This document shows positions 11,148 through 20,949 of a stretch of DNA of 64,000 nt, in pieces (position 1 is the first letter of the stretch; the number at the start of each line of letters is the position of its first letter). Source of the stretch: Emydura subglobosa (Eukaryota > Chordata > Testudines > Chelidae). The stretch spans positions 4,231,295 to 4,295,294 of the forward strand of contig ML679961.1 of assembly GCA_007922225.1 (NCBI GenBank). Reading direction: 5' to 3'. Both the position numbers and the translations under genes were made by a program. The notes beneath the pieces were generated by a model. The model was not told the DNA's origin and did not search any database. It saw nothing but the letters and a program-made list of their open reading frames with translations.

Positions 11148-11272
11148 ACAAGGTAGGTGAGATATATTTTATTAGACCAAGTTCAGTTGGTGAGAAAGAG
11201 AACAGAATTTGGTCCAAGAAAAGGCATTACCTAACCCACCTTCTAATATCCTGGGACCAGCACAGTACAACT
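11148..11272 (+). mobile_element. Penelope-like element fragment with inverted arms
   Basis: The left arm (GGTAGGTGAGATATATTTT then AGACCAA) is the inverted copy of the right arm (TTGGTCCAAGAAAAGG then CATTACCTAACCCACCTT). The right arm continues CTAATATCCTGGGACCAGCAC. The right arm matches the 3' end of the Penelope-like element at 41.9-43.1 kb read on its own strand (CCAATAAAAGACATTACC then TCACCCACC). An inverted copy of the 3' end at the other end is a known habit of Penelope-like insertions. Confidence 0.6.
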
Positions 11273-11814
11273 ACAAGTAGATTCATTGCATGCCACTTTT
11301 CACCTCCAAGCATTCAAGCACACTAGTGAACATCTTTAACTAGAACTAGGACACTTTCCAAGGTGATGCAAGTTTATATAACAAGTCTAGTGAGTTCACT
11401 GAAGAGAATTAAAGGAGATAAAACTTACAAGGTGGGAACCATGGCTTAGAACTGAGTCTTCAAAGTCAAGTGTCCAATTGAATAGTAACTCTGTGCTTAC
11501 AGAACATGATCTGCATCTCTTTAATGTTCTTTCTTACTACAGCCTTGACATTTTAAGTTGGTCAATGGATGTAAACTTGCATTGATTCCTTCTCTTTTTT
11601 TTTAAAGCAAACTTTGAAAAGCAAGTAAGCTGCATTTTAAAGAATGACACAAAGCTTGAAACAACAATTCGCCTTTCTGACTATTTGGTAGAATCAATAG
11701 GAAACTCTTTGTTTAAAAAAAAATAAGTAAAAATCTTTAACACTCAGTTTCACTGATTCTGAGTTCTGTGCCTCTCACAAACAAAGCCGTAGTTAGATAT
11801 TTAGAAATGCAGAA
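11273..11814. other. No recognisable feature
   Basis: Unassigned AT-rich DNA with short A and T runs. Confidence 0.5.
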
Positions 11815-12592
11815 GTCATGGCTGAGTCATTGAAGAAGGACAAGTGCAAAGTCCTGCACTTAGGATGGAAGAATGCCATGCATTGTTAGACTGGGGACCG
11901 ACTGGCTAGGCAGCAGTTTGGCAGAAAAGGACTTGGGGGTTACAGTGGACAAGAAGCTGGATATGAGTCAACAGTGTGTCCTTATTTGCCAAGAAGGCTA
12001 ATGGCATATTGGGTTGCATTAATAGGAGTATTGCCAGAAGATCAAGAAGTGATTATTCCCCTCTATTCAGCACTGGTGGGGCTGCATTTGGAGTATCGCA
12101 TCCAGTTTTGGGCCCCCCACTACAGGAAGGATGTGGACAAGTTGGAGAGAGTCCAGCGGAGGGCAACAAAAATGATGAGGGGGCTGGAGCACAAGATTAT
12201 GAGGAGAGGCTGAGGGAACTAAGCTTCTTTAGTTTGCAGAAGAGAAGAATAAGGGTGGATTTGACAGCAGCCTTCAACTACCTGAAAGAGGATGGAGCTA
12301 GGCTGTTCTAAGTGTTGGCAAATGACAGAACAAGGAACAACGGTCTTCAGTTGCAGTAGGGGAGGTTTAGGTTGGATATTAGGAAAAATCTTTTCCACTA
12401 GGAGGATGGTGAAGCACTGGAATGGGTTACCTAGGGAGGTGGTGGAATCTTCATCTTTAGAGGATTTTAAGGTGTGGCTTCACAAAGCCCTGGCTGGATG
12501 ATTTAGTTGGGGTTGGTCCTCATTTGAGCAGGGTGTTGGCTTAGATGATTTCCTGAGGTCCCTTTCAACCCTCATCTTGTATGATTCTATTA
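11815..12592 (+). mobile_element. CR1 LINE, ORF2 C-terminus and 3' end
   Basis: About 780 bp of CR1. It encodes, across frameshifts, the segment after the reverse transcriptase palm: [12 protein letters not shown], [46 protein letters not shown], and finally [16 protein letters not shown]. Two of these lie in different frames (11974-12213 and 12292-12501), and a stop follows GARLF. It ends in the CR1 3' tail CCTGAGGTCCCTTTCAACC then TGTATGATTCTA. The 5' truncation point is near 11815. It faces the next CR1 tail to tail. Confidence 0.92.
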
Positions 12593-12606
12593 CTTGTAAT
12601 TCCATC

Positions 12607-13740
12607 TCATAGAATCACAGACCCATAGAGTTAGACTAGACCTAGACTTCAAGGTCATCTAGTCTAACCCCTGCCAAGATACAGGATTTGTTGTGTCTAA
12701 ACCATCCAAGACCTATGGCTATCCAGCCTCTTTTGAAACCCTCTAGTGAAGTAGCTTCCACAGCCTTTCTAGGCAGTCTGTTCCATTGTTCTTACAGTTG
12801 AGAAATTTTTCCTGAGATTTAATCTAGATCTGCTATGCAGCAGTTTGAGCTCATTGCCTCTTGTCCTGCCCTCTGTGGCAAAAGAGAACAATTTATCTGC
12901 ATCTTTTTCATAGCAGCCTTTCAAGTATCTGGAGACTGCTATCATGTCCCTCCTTAAGTTCCTCTTTTCTAATTCAAACATACCCAGTTCCTTCAGCCTT
13001 TGCTCATATGGCTTTCATTCCATCCCTTTAATCATCTTGGTCCCTCGCCTCGGGATCCTTTCCAGTTTCTCTACGTCCTTTCTATACATTGGTGACCAAA
13101 ATTGGACACAGTACTCCAGCTGAGGCTCTGAATAGAGTGATGCTATCACTTCCCATGACTTGCATGCTATGCCTCTGTTAATGCAACCTAAAATTGCGTT
13201 TGCTTTTTTTGCAACAGCATTGCATTGATGACTCATGTTGAATTTGTGATCCACAACTCCCAGATCCTTCTCAGCAGGGCTGCTGCCAAGCCAGTGTCCC
13301 CCCTACTGTATTTGTGCGTTTGGTTTTTCTTCCCCAGGTGTAACATCTTACATCTGTCTTTATTGAAATGCATGTTGTTGTCTATAGCCCAGTGCTCCAG
13401 TTTATCAAGATTGCGCTGAATTTTAGCTTAGCCTCCAAAGTGTTGGCATCCTCCACATCTGTGTCATCTGCGAATGTGATCCATATACTCTCTATTCCTA
13501 CATCCAGGTCATCGATAAAGATGTTACACAACACCGGACCCAGAACAGATCCCCGTGGAACTCCACTTGAGACCTCTCGCCAATCCGACATCATTCCATT
13601 AATGGTTATTCTTTGTTTGTGGTTGTTTAACCAATTATGTATCCATTTAATTGTAATTCCGCCAAGCCCACATTTCTCCAGCTTACTCGTCAGAAGATCA
13701 TGTGGGAGAGTGTCAAAAAGCCTGAAACCACTGCTGAGAC
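12607..13740 (-). mobile_element. CR1 LINE, partial reverse transcriptase to 3' end (older subfamily)
   Basis: On the minus strand this 1.1-kb copy reads, 5' to 3': [21 protein letters not shown] with FADDTDVED (reverse transcriptase, YADD-like box as FADD, near 13470), then [41 protein letters not shown], and an ORF2 tail (LFSFATEGRTRGNELKL). It ends at 12607 with CATAGAATCACAGACCCAT. The frames are broken. The 3' block differs clearly from the GGACCTCAGGAGGT group, so this is a different and probably older subfamily. Confidence 0.92.
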
Positions 13741-14361
13741 AACACTGCCTGTCGCAAAGAAGGAGGCCTTTTGCTTTTCATCTCTCTTGGACTCTGACCT
13801 TCTTGAAGTCTATTTGCTTAACACATGGCTCCCTTTCCCTGCCGCAGCCATTGGGCTTGGTACCTTGGAAACCCCTAGTCCAAGTTCCTCTACTAGGGTC
13901 ACATGGTCTTGAAAGGTGGCCTGGCCATTAACCCTGCTGCTCTGCAACACAAATGAACCCCCATAAAGTTTCATTGCTGACCAGACAAAGGAGAGTGTTT
14001 TACCCATGCAATCCCCTCAGCAACTGTCTGTGTATGGGACTACATGAGTCCCTTTATCTCTTTCTAGAGAGAGGTTCCTCCTGAGTATTTATACATCAAT
14101 GACTTACAACATGCATGACTTTGGCATGTTATTGGAAGAATTCTTACTGCTGATAAAGGATCTCAGAAATGCTAAGCAATACTTACATCCTGTAAGAGGC
14201 TGAATGTTGTATATACATGAAATGTAGAAATTGCACTAGGACTATAGCTAAAAGTATGTCTTTACCACAGAGTGAGCTCTGGTATTGCCCCCATCCAAGA
14301 GTGTGCCATCCATGCATGTCCCAGAAACAACTGGCAGCCAGTGGGTCCAGCCCCTGAATGA
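13741..14361. other. No recognisable feature
   Basis: Unassigned. The CR1 may extend a little past 13740. Confidence 0.4.
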
Positions 14362-14510
14362 GCATGGAGGTTGCCATTTTCTACCATACATGCAAGGACA
14401 TGCCACCTGGAGGATGCCATTTTGTTATACGAAATGGTGTCCTCTGTACGGTGTGACCTCACACACACCGTATGGAGGATGCCATTCTGTGGAACATCAG
14501 GCATGCAGTT
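14362..14510. repeat. Short tandem array of palindromic units
   Basis: Three units begin GGAGG(T/A)TGCCATT at about 14366, 14409 and 14474. The middle unit is a palindrome: GAGGATGCCATTTTG, then a TTATAC centre, then GAAATGGTGTCCTC. Between units is TGTGACCTCACACACACCGTA, itself partly palindromic. Unit spacing is about 43 and 65 bp, so the array is decayed or partial. Confidence 0.6.
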
Positions 14511-14839
14511 TTATAATGGAAAGTGTAGAGAAATTTTGAATTTGTCCAGTTGCTGAATCCAAAAAGATTCCAGGAGTTCCAGACACATTTTCCAGTTGAT
14601 ACTCTAGAATCTCTGGAAGCACGTTATATGAATATTTTTTAAATTAGTCATTTGTTCCGAATTGTGTGCTGTGTACAACTTAGAACAGCTGCAAGGGAAA
14701 GATGCATTTGACCTGCATAGAACTATTCATATGCTGGATTTACATACTTGCTTGTCTGAGGTCAACAAGCTGGCTCTCTTAATTCTGACTATTTACTACT
14801 GTACAGCCATGGAGGAAAGATCTTTTTCAACTTTAAAGC

Positions 14840-14997
14840 CAGGTCCATTCCTAGGGGGCTGAGGGGCCTGGGGCGAAGCTGGGACCCTGGTGCCAGCTGC
14901 CCGCCTCCTGCCTGGTCCTGGCATGAATTGTGGGGCCCCCCAAAGCGCAGGGCCCAGGGCAGTCACCCTGATTCGTCATACCCTAGGGACGGCTCTG
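14840..14997. mobile_element. hAT-type MITE, GC-rich
   Basis: Ends CAGGTCCATTCCTAGGGG (left) and, reverse-complemented, CAGAGCCGTCCCTAGGG (right) match as terminal inverted repeats starting CAG, a hAT hallmark. TAAAGC occurs at both flanks, offset by two bases, as the remnant of an 8-bp duplication. It is non-coding, 158 bp long and much more GC-rich than its surroundings. Confidence 0.65.
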
Positions 14998-15639
14998 TAA
15001 AGCACATTAAGACATTCGTCTGCAACACCCAGGGTGGCAAACGTGTCCAATTGGGCTTTAGTGACCATCGAAAAGGAACCTTGAGGACACAGGCTAAATA
15101 AGTCCAAGTGACATACATACATCAGTGCAGCATGGGTGAAGATACAGTAACTCAGGTATGTCTTAGCAGTGTGGCTGTTCAAAACGGAGCTAGACTTACC
15201 CAGGTACTGAGCAGCCCGACGAATTCTGCAGTGAAGACGGACACTAACTGCAGCCCCAGGAGTTAGCAACTATTGAACACTATCATGTAATAGGTGTGCG
15301 ATTGGTGTTTTAATAACCCTGACCCATGTCATGAGGTGGAGGTGGAAATAAATGCCTCTGACCAGCACTCCCATGTTACACATTTATAACACAGTACAGA
15401 CCAAATTAACGGCAATTTTTTAAAAATTAAAAATGGCAAGAAGACTGAGTTTGGGGTGGGGAAGGGGTTAGCTGTTGGTTTTTTTAACCTCCTGCTTTCT
15501 TTGGCTAGACTTATATCCTGTTGCAGCTGTGACCCTGGCAGATTATTGGAAAAAAGTAATTAGTATAAATACTCTACAGTTTCTTTATCTGGTTCTTGAC
15601 CAATGACCATTCCAGAAATAATCTTTCAAGAGGCAAATT
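14998..15639. other. No recognisable feature
   Basis: Unassigned. The minus-strand frame at 14976-15269 lacks any domain. Confidence 0.5.
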
Positions 15640-15882
15640 CATAGATTCCAAAGCCAGAAGGGTGTTTTGTGATCATCTAGGCTGACCTCTGATATAACAC
15701 AGGCCATCAAACTTCCCCACAATAATTCCAGTTTGAACTAGAGCCTATCTTCTGGAGAAACAGCTAATCTTGATTTAAATCTTGTCAGTGACAGAATCCA
15801 CCACAATCCTTGGTAAATTGCTCCAGTGGCTAATTACTCACACTTCTAGTCTGAAATTTGTCTAGCTTCACGTTCACTTGGG
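15640..15882 (-). mobile_element. CR1 LINE 3' end (old, diverged)
   Basis: The plus strand reads CATAGATTCCAAAGCCAGAAGG, then GATCATCTAG and TGACCTCTG...AACACAGGCCAT. Further on, AATCCACCACAATCC and TTGCTCCAGTGG match in order the reverse complement of an old CR1 3' end. Stops abound. Confidence 0.75.
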
Positions 15883-16923
15883 GACAGTTTATATGGGCAG
15901 CTAATTTACAATTCAGTGCACAATGGGTCTAGGGATATTTCCAATCTGGCTGGCACGAGTGTAAAGGAAACATGAGAGATTGAATTACTGTATTTAAATG
16001 GTAGAACTTAATAGGGGCTACAGGCTTTGGTAAGCATATCCGTGAGCTGTTATGAAAAGAAAAGATAAGCTATATAGAATTAGTAGCAAAAATGCAGTTC
16101 TGCACGAAGCAGAGCTTTTAGGTATACTGCTCATATTTAAAGCCTGCTAAAGTTCAAAGCGACCTAGCCACTTTTATCACCATTCCCACTATGCAGCCAT
16201 CCTTTAAGTGTCGTGATTCCAGAGGTTCTGAGCTGAATAGTTTCTTTGAGTGTCACTTTAACCATGTGCCTAATCTTTTTTCCACATTGATCTCAATTAG
16301 ATTAAACAATACAAAATCAAAGCTCCTTTTGTCTGAGCTAAAATAATTGATTAGAATTATTTAGCATCCTTGTATTCTTCCTGTGTGGTGAGCATGTGTA
16401 GCAAATTTAGCTAAAAAATATTCCCCGCACATACAAAAAGATACCATGATCACCAAAAGTACTTGTGAATGACAGTTTAAACTCAGATTTTTGTTAATGC
16501 TCATTACAAGAGCTTGAAGCAAGTTTTACTCAGACAGTTTTCTATGAAATCTAGTCCTAGCATTCCTATTTTACTCCCTATTTACTAATAGTTTGACAGA
16601 AGTTTATATGCTGATGGCCATATTCTATCCTTTGTAGATGTTCCCATAAGAGTATCTTTAGTTTTTCTCCCGATATTTTTATGGGTTTGCTGCAGGGTTA
16701 GTAGAAGTCTTCAGGCAAGAAAACTCCATTAAACTCTAAGAGCTGAGGTACAACTGCAGAGTTTGCTCTGTTCTCCAGAATCTAAGGTTTCCATACAAAA
16801 TAAAACTCCTAACTCCTTTACTGGTGAAGATGGGCCTTCCAGAAAGTTAACAAGTGGCATCTGAGTCAACAGAAACAATTGCAATGAGAGATGTGTGAAC
16901 TAGCATCAAGTGAAAGGTCTATG
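15883..16923. other. No recognisable feature
   Basis: About 1 kb of AT-rich, apparently unique DNA. Confidence 0.5.
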
Positions 16924-17131
16924 GCCTAGAGCAGTGTTTCTCAACCTGGGGGTTGTGACAGTTTTAGAGGGGTCGCAAGTGCAGAGCTGGTATTGGGGGT
17001 GGCAAGAAAGGCAATTGCCTGGAGCCACAGGGGCGCCATGAAACTAAGTTACATGCCTCAGCACCGTGGGGGTGGGACTCAGGCTTCAGGGGTACAGTAG
17101 TTTGGAAAGGTTAAGAACCACTGGCCTAGAG
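16924..17131. mobile_element. hAT MITE with perfect 8-bp target duplication
   Basis: GCCTAGAG at 16924-16931 is repeated exactly at 17124-17131. It flanks a 192-bp element (16932-17123) whose ends are CAGTGTTTCTCAACCT and, reverse-complemented, CAGTGGTTCTTAACCT. Exact 8-bp duplications and CAG-starting inverted repeats define hAT insertions. The interior (GTGACAGTTTTAGAGGGG) is non-coding. Confidence 0.88.
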
Positions 17132-17928
17132 CATAAAAAGCTCTTTGCTTCCTCTGTTGATGAACAACAGGAAGGATGGCCATATAGTTGCTTCATCTGC
17201 ATAAAAGTTCTACCCATAATTCCTTCAGTGACACTCTAGGAGTCTCTATACTTGTACACATACTCAGGAGAGGTTGGGTAGTGGAACTGAACTGAGATAG
17301 GGAAAAGGCTTCCCACTGTATGGCAAGGGCTCAGTTTATGGGTTTTATGTTAGTGATTCTCTTCTAATGAGGATGCTATATTGTGGGAAGGTTTCTTTGC
17401 TGAAGTTGCAGAGGAGACCAGCAGAGCTGAGTGAACTCTGGTGAGGCCCCTCCAAACAGACACTAAAGAAGATGAATTTGCAAGAGCTAGGTGAGGTGGT
17501 GAAGCCTCAGAACAGGACTAGATATCACTTCCTTACTGACTAGAGACCGCTTGCCTAAGTACGCTCAGGGCACTGGGGCTGTGCTAGCCACTGACGCAAA
17601 TGAGACATTTCCCCGCCCAGCTCACTGACGGGACTAGATCCGGTAGACGGCCTTAGAAGTCACCTACCAGATCAGGCCCTGCACAAAACAGAGAAAGAGG
17701 TACTTCTTCCCCACCACCTTATCGTCTTTGCCCAGTGGTGAGAGCACTTGCCATGATGTAGACGATGTGGGTTCACGGCCTCAATGTACCTGATACGAGG
17801 ATGTTAAATAATTCTAATCCATTATTTCAGCTCAAACAAAAGGAGCTTTTGATGTTTGTATTGAACTGTGGTGTGCCCCACCATGAGAGTGCCTGAACTC
17901 CTGGGCTGTGGGGTAGTCTGGGGCAGTC
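17132..17928. other. No recognisable feature
   Basis: Unassigned. Confidence 0.5.
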
Positions 17929-18230
17929 TATGGCTTGGTCTACACTTACCTCGGCGATTCGGCGGCAGTCAATGGGAGTTTATGCAAAGTACGCAAAGAA
18001 CTTGCATAACTCCTGTCGACTTCTGTGCTTCTCTTCTGCACGCCGTTTTCACTGTACTGTGCTGATAGGAACCGCATTCCCGTCGACGCAGTGCTATGCC
18101 ACTTGCGGGGATGGTTTAACTGTGTCAATTTCTGGATTGACTAAGCGGGTCTTCACTGACCACTCAGTCGATCCAGATAAGTTGATCTGACGGTGGTGAC
18201 TTTGCCATCATCTGTGTAGACATTGCCTAT
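17929..18230. mobile_element. MITE with GG(C)..GTCTACAC ends and TAT duplication
   Basis: Left end GGCTTGGTCTACACTTACC (17932 onward) pairs with the right end, which reads GGCAATGTCTACAC when reverse-complemented (ends 18227). TAT flanks both sides (17929-17931 and 18228-18230). Three-base T-rich duplications suggest the PIF/Harbinger group, but TA targeting is also possible. Interior words CGTCGAC and CAGTCGATCC recall palindromic sauropsid MITEs. No coding sequence. Confidence 0.6.
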
Positions 18231-19489
18231 GTCAATGTCTAGGTCCATGTCAGGCTAGCTCTGTCACTCTCTCATTTTGGAGCTGTTCCCCTGTGTATGA
18301 ATAACTGTGGTTCCTCCCCCTAGGTGCAGCTCATGCCTCCTCCCTGGTGCTTGCTTCTTGGGGCAGCTTCTCCCCTCTCCTCACATGGGCTGGGTCCTGG
18401 GTTCTTATTTGGAACACCTAGTGCCTCTTCACTGTGCCTGGCACACACGAGGTGCTGTCCATTGGGAAAATGGCTAATGCTACCCCTTCTGGCCAGGACT
18501 ATAAACCACAACACACATGAAACAATAAAGGACATCAGCACAAGCCCCAGCAAGGAAATGACTCTGCCTGAAACAACAATATAACAAAGGGGACTTTACT
18601 GTGGGCATAAGGATGGGATATGGGGCAGGAAATGGTTAAGGGTAACTAATAAATACTAAAACATCAACCAGTTCCCTGCTTCCCAGCATGCACAGCTCTT
18701 CCCAACTTCCAGCTCCCTCTTGGGCACCTTCCCAGGAAGATGGCATGCCATGGAGGAGTCTGTAGGCAGGTGCTATAGCGTTGTGAACATTGTCCCCAGC
18801 TCTGTCCAGGATGAATTTTGTGCACTCGTGCGTTCACGTCTCCAGGTAGAATTCCTCTGGGTGACATCAAACAGCTCCTTGGATTCCTTCCACTTACAGT
18901 TCTGGGTGCAGCCAACACAGAAATTACTCTAAGCTAGATGGGAAGTGGGGAGGGGAGAGGAAGAGACAGGTTTCTGCAGATCTGCTCTCATGCCAGTGTG
19001 CAGTAGGGAGAAGGACTCCTAGCCCATCCAACCCTAGAGAAATTGTCTGCCATGTAGCTCAGCTGTGCGGTGCTGAGGGAAGAATTGGGGCCTAGGTGAC
19101 TTTTTTTTTTTGTTTAATAATCTCAGTCCAAGGAATCTGGATAACATTAATTATGACCCAAATACTTCTCAACTGTGCGCAATGATGAAACAGCCAGTTA
19201 TGAACCCATCTTCATAGATACACACGGTGATTTCAATGAATTAATTTAACCTCCCCCTCATGGTAAACAATCAACGCTGAGAACAGAACAAGTTTAAGTA
19301 CTGGAATCACATGAATTTACTGGCCTAAAGTCATCTGATTTTAATTAATATATTTTAATACCAGACAGGATTATTCTGATCATTTATGGCCTATATAGTG
19401 TTGTATTGTCAAAAAATAAAGAAAATAAGTCGTGGAGGATAATAGAATACCTCATTTACAGATGTATGATTCTAGGCATCAGTTCTTTC
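18231..19489. other. No recognisable feature
   Basis: Unassigned. A run of ten T at 19101-19110. AT-rich 19130-19430 could be old unique sequence. Confidence 0.5.
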
Positions 19490-20066
19490 ACTAGTGATGT
19501 TTACAATGCAGAAGTCATCCCCACTCTTCTTTATGGGTGCAAGACATGAGTGACATATCAAAGCCATCTTAAGAATCTGCAGTGGTACCAACAGTGCTGC
19601 CTTAGGAAGAGTCTCCATACAGATGGGAAGACCGTCACACCAATGCCAGTGTTTTCACTGCAGCTAACATCACCATTGTTGAGGCGAAGATTATGAAACA
19701 TCAACTTCACTGGGCTGGTCATTGTGTGCAGATGGCTGATACTTAGTCATGGTAAAAAGACCCACGGGGGACAAAGGAAATGCTACAAGGCCACCCTGAA
19801 AGTCTATTTTAAGAAGGGAGGCATTGACCCCACAAACTGGGAAGAGCTGGCTGGCAATAGGCCGCAATGGGGTCACCTCTCACATCAAGCTTCAGCTCAT
19901 TGAAGAGAATCACCTTGCTCAAGAAGCTGAGCAATGGCAGAGGAGGAATGAAAGGTTACAAACATCCCAGCCAACAGATGTGCTCTCTCCAAGCAGCCAC
20001 CTGTCACATATGTGGAAACATCTGTAGAGCACCAATGTGGACTCCTCAGCCATTTTAAGTCTTGTT
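19490..20066 (+). pseudogene. Non-CR1 LINE, ORF2 C-terminus with zinc-finger end (relic)
   Basis: Read across several frames, the plus strand gives TLLYGCKT (about 19528), KHQLHWAGHCVQMADT (about 19695), NWEELAGNR (about 19837) and a final CHICGNICRAP...GLLSHFKSC finger (about 20007-20060). LLYG-x-ET, a WAGH block, a W-x-x-x-A-x-DR block and a terminal C-x2-C...H-x3-C finger in that order are found at the C-terminus of several non-LTR retrotransposon ORF2 proteins. The reverse transcriptase proper is missing. I cannot assign the clade. At least three frameshifts and stops are present. It is not CR1, whose C-terminus ends in the HWNGLP block. Confidence 0.65.
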
Positions 20067-20949
20067 GATAACTTTCCCCCTGGCAGACATCATTCTGGTA
20101 TCAAGGCATAGCCGCCGCTGCCCCACCCTGCCCTCGGCGTTGTCAATCAGCATTTATCAATTTAGTGGTGTTGCTAAAAGTATCACTTTCAAAGACAGTT
20201 CATCTGGGGATGATATATTTAATATGGCATATTTTAATCCAGATGTTTGTCAAGTAGTCAAAATACATTACAAATTGCAACAATAATCCACAAACCACCC
20301 AGTTTGTGAAACTAACTAATGTGTTGAGACCAGTTCTATCCATCTTAACTCAGAAGCGTTGGCAAACCACCCAAGTTTATATTATCTTTGTGTAATACAA
20401 AAATTAAAGATTTGAATTATATATATTTTTAACATTAATTGAATGAAATACCAGCAGCTATGCAACTCAGGAGTGGAGACTCTATCCATCCAACAAACCA
20501 TTTATCATCGTCTTGTATTGGCACCTCAAGAAATAAGGGAGAAAAGAAGCACTAAATCTGGAAAAGTAAAACTGTACTGAATGTTCTCTAGTTCAGGGAA
20601 CACACAGCCTCTCTTTCTATATTTCTTTGTCTCTTTGTAGCTCATGGAAAAAACATTTTGACAGACTTAAACAAAGAAATCCTGCACAATGCTTTGAACA
20701 TTAAATTGTGATGAAATCTAGATGGTGATATCTCTTATTTTCCTGGATCAGAAATAAGTGTGATGGGTTTTGTTACTGGAGATGGCTGAATAATTCATTT
20801 CACATAGCCTTCAAGTCCCTTTTAGAAAAGTGAATGAACTCTCGTTGTGGAATTTGGGGTTATGTCATTTAGGAAGAAAAACTCTCTTCGATAATAATAG
20901 GAAAGGAAGAGTTTCAAACTGCAGGCCAGTCCTGCCCTTCCAAGCCCTG
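20067..20949. other. No recognisable feature
   Basis: Unassigned AT-rich DNA up to the 5' truncation point of the next element. Confidence 0.5.

Noticed and set aside
13368..13931. A 187-codon plus-strand frame
   Set aside because: Antisense to a CR1 reverse transcriptase region.
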